This document shows, piece after piece, positions 44,141-48,417 of a DNA stretch of 48,417 bases. This DNA comes from Alkalihalobacillus alcalophilus ATCC 27647 = CGMCC 1.3604 (GTDB taxonomy: Bacteria > Bacillota > Bacilli > Bacillales > Bacillaceae_D). The notes under the pieces are model-generated. The model saw nothing but the letters and a program-made list of their open reading frames with translations. It had not been told where the DNA came from and searched no databases. Location: assembly GCF_000292245.2 (NCBI RefSeq), contig NZ_ALPT02000034.1, forward strand, positions 1-48,417. The letters run 5' to 3'. Position 1 is the stretch's first letter; each line of letters starts with the position of its first letter. The translations under genes and the position numbers were made by a program.

Positions 44141-45633
44141 AAGCCCCCACCTTCCTGATTCATCCTTTTGATTTGTTGAATGGCCCGTTTCATCGCTAAC
44201 GACTTCCCATAATGAAAAAAACAAACATCACCACTTGGGAAGTGTGGGTCTCGCCCTACTCGCCCCGCAATTTGTACAAGTGCCGCTTCATTAAAAACAC
44301 CATTTTCTGCTCCTAATACCGCGACAGCGACATTCGAAATCGTCACACCACGTTCTAAAATAGTTGTCGTCACTAGTAATGGAATCTCTCCTGAACGAAA
44401 CGAGTTGACTGCCTGGTGCCGCGTTTTCGCACTTGCATGAACCGCTCCGTGTACCATTCCTTCCTTTGTCAAAATCGCCGAGACTTTCTCCAGAGCAAAA
44501 ATGGTTGGCACAAACAACAGAACAGGCTGGTGTTGATGGCTGATTAACCATTTTTTTAGACGAGCCGGCAACTTTCCTTTTTTCATCCTCTTTTGCCAAT
44601 CCCCTCCCCAAACCATCGTAGGAACTGGTAAAGGATGACCATGAAATCGTTTCGGAATTTTGGTAACCTCAAGCGATTTTTGTCTCAGCAGTTCTCGACT
44701 AGGAGTCGCACTTAAATAAACGAGGGGGTAATTCTCTTTACGAGCACGTCGAACGGCAAACTGCAAACTCTTATCAAAGGAATATGGAAACGCATCGACT
44801 TCATCAACAATAATAAAATCAAAAGACCGCTCATACCGCAAAATTTGATGAGTAGTAGCTATTACAAAATCCGCATATTCATCTCGGTCCTCGCTTCCAC
44901 CAAATAACGCCGCGATTTTTATCGAAGGAAAAGCACTTTTGAACCTCGGCACAAGCTCCTTCACCACATCCGTCCTCGGTGTCGCCAGCAACGCTCGTCC
45001 CCCTTTTTCAAAAACCTCCTCCAACCCATTAAAGACAATTTCCGTTTTCCCTGCCCCACAAACCGCCCAAATGAGACCACGCTTCTGCTCTCGAATCCAC
45101 TCACCAATCGCTACCGATGCCCTTTCTTGTCCTAACGATAAACGCCCGTCCCATTTTAAGGTGTTCGGCTTCTGCCGTTGTGGTGGGACCAAGCCAATCC
45201 AGCGGTAGAGCTTCTGACAGCTTTGCACCTTCCCTAACGAAAGACAATGACGACAATACAAACATAACTGCCCACACAGTGCACAAGGATGCTGGCCAAA
45301 CTCACTTTTCTTTTGATTATTACAACGCACGCAAACCAATTTACCTCCCTTTTTAATCATGGCAGAAATGGCTTCGATTTTATTTTCATTAATAAGTTGC
45401 TGGAGTTTTTCTTCAGAAAGGGGGAGTTCTCGTTTTAATAACAGTTTTCCATAGAGATAGGGCTCACTTTTTTTGGGGACTAAAGATTGCTCAGGTTCTA
45501 ACGTCGGTATTGTGTGTGGAATGAGGTCAGGAATAGGAGGGTGAAAAGAAACTTCCTGGTTCTTGGCGTTAGTGACATACAGCCTTTGAGCTTTTTCTGT
45601 TTTGAGGGAGTCGAGTGGTGGTGGAACTTTCAT
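44137..45633 (-). CDS. comFA: ComF operon DNA translocase/helicase ComFA
   Basis: ComFA is the DEAD-like ATPase that helps pull transforming DNA across the membrane. Start at ATG 45633 after GAGGTG (6 nt) gives 498 residues. A four-Cys zinc module (CVRCNNQ...CALC...CLYCRHC, about 100-130) precedes helicase motifs: Walker A VCGAGKTEI (about 195), Walker B IIVDEVDAF (about 278), SATPS, and TTTILERGVT and QIAGRVGRD in the second RecA fold. Upstream is the degV gene with a terminator between, as in B. subtilis. Confidence 0.96.
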   Translation of the reverse strand: MKVPPPLDSLKTEKAQRLYVTNAKNQEVSFHPPIPDLIPHTIPTLEPEQSLVPKKSEPYLYGKLLLKRELPLSEEKLQQLINENKIEAISAMIKKGGKLVCVRCNNQKKSEFGQHPCALCGQLCLYCRHCLSLGKVQSCQKLYRWIGLVPPQRQKPNTLKWDGRLSLGQERASVAIGEWIREQKRGLIWAVCGAGKTEIVFNGLEEVFEKGGRALLATPRTDVVKELVPRFKSAFPSIKIAALFGGSEDRDEYADFVIATTHQILRYERSFDFIIVDEVDAFPYSFDKSLQFAVRRARKENYPLVYLSATPSRELLRQKSLEVTKIPKRFHGHPLPVPTMVWGGDWQKRMKKGKLPARLKKWLISHQHQPVLLFVPTIFALEKVSAILTKEGMVHGAVHASAKTRHQAVNSFRSGEIPLLVTTTILERGVTISNVAVAVLGAENGVFNEAALVQIAGRVGRDPHFPSGDVCFFHYGKSLAMKRAIQQIKRMNQEGGGL

Positions 45634-45686
45634 CAAATTCACCTCGATTAGGGGATTTTTAATATAGGAGGAAGGATAACTATAAA

Positions 45687-45723
45687 AAGACTGCATGTCC
45701 GATTTCTGGATGCATACAGTCTT
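45687..45723 (-). terminator. Terminator after degV
   Basis: On the minus strand AAGACTGTATG and CATGCAGTCTT form a strong stem with inner pairs (ATCC/GGA), followed by five T. It separates degV from comFA. Confidence 0.85.
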
Positions 45724-45752
45724 GTTGAATAATCAAATTTAAATAATAGTAA

Positions 45753-46607
45753 TTAGTTCACTGTTTGTGACCAAGTAACCCCGATACTGCCTTGTCCTAA
45801 ATGCGTACCGATAACTGGTCCAAAATAACTTAATTCAAAATCAACGGTTGGGAAACTCGCTTTAAAATCTTCCAATAACTTTGTGGCTTCCTCTTCACAA
45901 TTAGCGTGAATGATCGTCACTTGGAATTGCCCACCTTCAGACACTTCCTGCTCAAGCATCGTTTTAATCTTTGCAAAAGCTTTTTTCTCTGTTCTCACCT
46001 TTTCAAAAGGAACAATTTTCCCATCAACAAAGTGAAGAATTGGCTTAATTTTTAAAAGGTTGCCGACAAATAACTGTGCAGTATTTAAACGACCACCGCG
46101 ATGTAAGTGATTCAAATCATCGACCACGAAGTAAGCACGAATCGTTTCTCTCACTTTATTTAAATGCTCAATAATTTCTTCCGCATTTTTACCCTCGTCT
46201 GCCAAACGAACCGCTTCTAATACAACTCGTGCCTGTGGTGAACAACTAATCGCCGAATCAAAACCAATGACCTCAATCGATTCGACCATATCACCAGCAG
46301 CAACAGCCGATTGATAAGTCCCACTAATTTTACTAGATAAGTGAATTGAAACGACTTGCTCATAGCCTTCTTTAGCAAGTTCTTCAAATAACTCAACAAA
46401 TTGCCCAATTGCAGGTTGTGAAGTAGTTGGTAATTCCTTAATCTGTTCCATCTTAGAATAAAATTCTTCTGTTGCAATGTCTAATTCCTCTTGAAAAGAA
46501 TCTTGTCCAAACACAACATTAAGTGGAACCATGTGAATACCGAGCTGATCTCGTAATTCTTTTGGAAGATAAGCTGTACTATCTGTCACTATCGCTACTT
46601 TTCTCAT
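45753..46607 (-). CDS. DegV family fatty-acid-binding protein
   Basis: DegV proteins bind fatty acids for the FakA kinase. The 284-residue product starts MRKVAIVTDSTAYLPKELRD at 46607 (GAGGA, 8-nt spacing); an ATG 27 nt upstream adds nine residues without a ribosome-binding site. Ligand-site signatures TTSQPAIGQF (about 70), SSKISGTYQSA (about 100), DDLNHLHRGGRL and GPVIGTHLGQGSIGV (C-terminus) are present. In B. subtilis yvIA/degV lies just upstream of comFA, so the synteny continues. I give no symbol because several paralogues exist. Confidence 0.94.
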   Translation of the reverse strand: MRKVAIVTDSTAYLPKELRDQLGIHMVPLNVVFGQDSFQEELDIATEEFYSKMEQIKELPTTSQPAIGQFVELFEELAKEGYEQVVSIHLSSKISGTYQSAVAAGDMVESIEVIGFDSAISCSPQARVVLEAVRLADEGKNAEEIIEHLNKVRETIRAYFVVDDLNHLHRGGRLNTAQLFVGNLLKIKPILHFVDGKIVPFEKVRTEKKAFAKIKTMLEQEVSEGGQFQVTIIHANCEEEATKLLEDFKASFPTVDFELSYFGPVIGTHLGQGSIGVTWSQTVN

Positions 46608-46804
46608 CTTAATAGTCCTCACTTTTTCTCTCATATTGTCTTACTTTTCTCTCTTCCCATTTTCCGAAAGCTGTCAATCTATCTCATCTAAATGTACCTT
46701 GAATCACGACTACTTTCAAGACTTATTGATTAGTTCTTTTATTTTTTTAAACTACCGTACTCTAAGTGTAATAGCTCGCTGATTTCTTGAACTATTTCAG
46801 GCTT

Positions 46805-47212
46805 TTAGTACCTTAATTTGGACTGACTGGCTTTTTTATTACTTATTCCTGGTTTTTCGCACCGTAATTTGGACTGGCTGGCTTTTTTATTACTTATTAC
46901 TGGTTATTCGCACCGTAATTTGGACTGGCTGGTTTTTTTATTACTTATTCCTAGTTTTTCGCACCGTATTTTTCGCTGACTGGCTTTTTTATTACTTATT
47001 ACTGGTTTTTCGCTCCCTAATTTTTACTGGCTGGCTTTTTTATTACTTATTACTGGTTTTTCGCTCCCTAATTTTCACTGGCTGGCTTTTTTATTACCTA
47101 TTACTTGTTTTTCACACCGTAATTTGGACAGCTCGGCTTTTTCATTACTTATCCACAGTCTTTCGCACCCTAATCGCCACAATCCAGATTTTTCATTACT
47201 AATTCTCCACAA
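46805..47212. repeat. 51-bp tandem repeat, locus 2 (eight units)
   Basis: TTCGCaCCgTAAT-type landmarks lie at 46856, 46907, 46958, 47009, 47060, 47111 and 47162, each exactly 51 bp apart, preceded by a divergent unit from about 46805. A typical unit reads TTCGCACCGTAATTTGGACT, then GGCTGGCTTTTTTATTACTT, then ATTACTGGTTA. It is the same family as at 10475 and 48342. It fills the 700-nt spacer between degV and the divergent NERD gene. No reading frame is conserved and no spacer-like unique segments are present. Confidence 0.95.
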
Positions 47213-47312
47213 ACTAAAAACTATGTGATATTTTCGCACATACTTGAGCTACTATCTAGTTAAATTTTGTATAATTTAATTATCATTACAGTTTGGAGGT
47301 GCCATTCATTAA

Positions 47313-48230
47313 ATGATTCTTAAACAACGAAAGGAGTCTTCTGAATTACTACTCCAAAGAGTACTCAGCTGGAGGCTCAAGTCTTTTAGTGCAAAAGATC
47401 ATAGGCGTTTATTTAAAATGGAAAAGGGCTTTGCTGGGGAACAAGCTTTTGATAACTGGGCCGTTCAGCTCCCTAAAGATTGGCTGCAAATTCAGGACCT
47501 CTGGCTTCAAAAAGATGATTCCCCGTTTCAAATCGACTCTCTTGTCATTTCACCCACTTTTCTTTTCCTTTTTGAAGTTAAAAATTACGAAGGTGATTAT
47601 GAATACAAAGATCAGCGTTTTTATTCGCTTAATAGCTCCGAGGTTAAAAACCCACTTAATCAACTTGAAAGAAATGAATCCTTATTAAGACAATGGTTTC
47701 AGCTTCACAATATCAAACATCCTCAAATTACCTCTTTTATTATTTTCATTAACCCTAATTTTTATTTATTCCTACCAAGACCGAAATCCCCTACTTTTGT
47801 CTTTCCTAACCAACTCAACCGATTTCTCGAAAAACTTACTCAACAAACTGGCTCTATCAATCAGTCACATAAAAATATAGCAAGTCAATTGCTTTCCTCT
47901 CAACTTTCAGAGTCTCCCTTTTTTAAACAGCCCACTTTTAAAGAAAGAGAGTACAAAAATGGCCTTTATTGTAAATATTGTTTTTCCTTTAATCTTTCTC
48001 CTCTCGGCCGAATGACCAAATGTAGAAATTGTTTTAAAACAGAGAAGCTCCACCAATCCATATCAAGAAGCATAGAAGACTATCAAACTTTGTTCCCCAA
48101 TTCTTTTATAACCACAAACAAAATATATGATTGGTGCAACATCCCTACTATTAATAAAAGAAGCATTGGTCGAATTTTAACAACCAACTATAAACGAATT
48201 GGACAAACTAAAGGTGCCTATTATATCTAA
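47313..48230 (+). CDS. NERD-domain protein with C-terminal zinc ribbon
   Basis: NERD is a nuclease-related domain found in many Bacillus proteins and linked to DNA processing, sometimes defence; function not proven. The 305-residue protein has the NERD core at about 38-150: GFAGEQAFDNW, FQIDSLVISPT, FLFEVKNYEGDY, NPLNQLERNE. A C-terminal zinc ribbon (CKYCFSFNLSPLGRMTKCRNC, about 223-243 in pieces) and a basic tail (RSIGRILTTNYKR) suggest DNA binding. GGAGGTG lies 11 nt before the ATG. It is a single gene on the plus strand between two 51-bp repeat arrays. Confidence 0.9.
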   Translation: MILKQRKESSELLLQRVLSWRLKSFSAKDHRRLFKMEKGFAGEQAFDNWAVQLPKDWLQIQDLWLQKDDSPFQIDSLVISPTFLFLFEVKNYEGDYEYKDQRFYSLNSSEVKNPLNQLERNESLLRQWFQLHNIKHPQITSFIIFINPNFYLFLPRPKSPTFVFPNQLNRFLEKLTQQTGSINQSHKNIASQLLSSQLSESPFFKQPTFKEREYKNGLYCKYCFSFNLSPLGRMTKCRNCFKTEKLHQSISRSIEDYQTLFPNSFITTNKIYDWCNIPTINKRSIGRILTTNYKRIGQTKGAYYI

Positions 48231-48294
48231 AAAACTTTCAAATCCCATTTAATAAATGCCAGTTGTAAAAGCGAAGATCACTCCCCTCTCATTC

Positions 48295-48343
48295 ACCCTC
48301 AAACAGTGACCTATTAATAGGCACAGGTTGAGGGTCTTTTTTT
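48295..48343 (+). terminator. Terminator of the NERD gene
   Basis: ACCCTCAA (48295-48302) and TTGAGGGT (48328-48335) form the outer stem, CCTATTAATAGG an inner one, then C and seven T. Confidence 0.9.
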
Positions 48344-48417
48344 CGCTCCTTAATTTCCCCGACACGCAATTTTGATTACTTATTCACCACTTTTCGCACC
48401 GTAATTTCCTATAGCAC
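48342..48417. repeat. 51-bp tandem repeat, locus 3 (continues past the window)
   Basis: Units begin at 48342 (TTCGCTCCTTAATTT) and 48393 (TTCGCACCGTAATTT), 51 bp apart. The array starts inside the T-run of the NERD terminator and is cut by the window end. Confidence 0.85.

Overview
This window is a chromosomal segment of a Gram-positive, flagellated, naturally transformable-type Bacillota, almost certainly Bacillaceae. The gene order reproduces the Bacillus subtilis late-flagellar/competence block on the minus strand: degV, comFA, comFC, yvyF, flgM, flgN, flgK, flgL, yviE-like, fliW, csrA, hag, flaG, fliD, fliS, fliT, then hpf, secA and prfB. I infer a Bacillus-like (possibly alkaliphilic) genus but cannot name a species from sequence alone. 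Nearly everything is on the minus strand; the only convincing plus-strand genes are a lipoprotein (9432-10379) and a NERD-domain protein (47313-48230).

Left part (1-10.7 kb): prfB with the classical RF2 autoregulatory frameshift, secA, and long-form hpf with a convincing sigma-B-type promoter; then the 5-oxoprolinase operon pxpB-pxpA-pxpC preceded by a decayed ribokinase relic, a cold-shock protein and a lipoprotein. Intergenic DNA carries two families of exactly phased tandem repeats: 52-bp units at 1-200 and 4604-4745, and 51-bp units at 10475-10625, 46805-47212 and 48342-end.

Flagellar filament cap/chaperone part (10.6-16.9 kb): fliT (with an apparent 1-nt frameshift in an A-run), fliS, fliD, flaG, a YjfB-like protein, a PilZ protein and a PAS-PAS-GGDEF-EAL protein. 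A leader of about 240 nt with a possible pseudoknot and an intrinsic terminator precedes the GGDEF-EAL gene. These link motility to cyclic-di-GMP.

Accessory island (about 17-33.7 kb), inserted between hag and flaG: Rpn-type nuclease genes with a 517-bp tandem duplication, a second flagellin whose first residues and promoter have been replaced by foreign sequence placed just behind a terminator, and a plasmid-like integrated element. The element (about 22.4-32.7 kb) encodes two tyrosine recombinases, a large primase-helicase, an OB-fold/acidic-tail SSB-like protein, a doubled-HTH DNA-binding protein, a ribbon-helix-helix protein, a RadC-family protein, a DUF960 protein, and two tiny ORFs (25 and 27 codons, the latter cysteine-rich). 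Four of its intergenic regions carry the same CCGTCAGTaC-type motif just upstream of genes. A small relic at 19.5-19.75 kb joins the radC start to the end of the doubled-HTH gene, i.e. a related element copy reduced by a large internal deletion.

Right part (33.7-48.4 kb): the main flagellin with a sigma-D promoter and a leader holding two CsrA-type GGA sites, a LuxR-type regulator, csrA-fliW, the flgM-flgN-flgK-flgL operon with its own sigma-D promoter, comFC-comFA, degV and the NERD gene. FliW, CsrA, FlgM, FliS, FliT and both flagellins being in one window lets the whole flagellin homeostasis circuit be read here.
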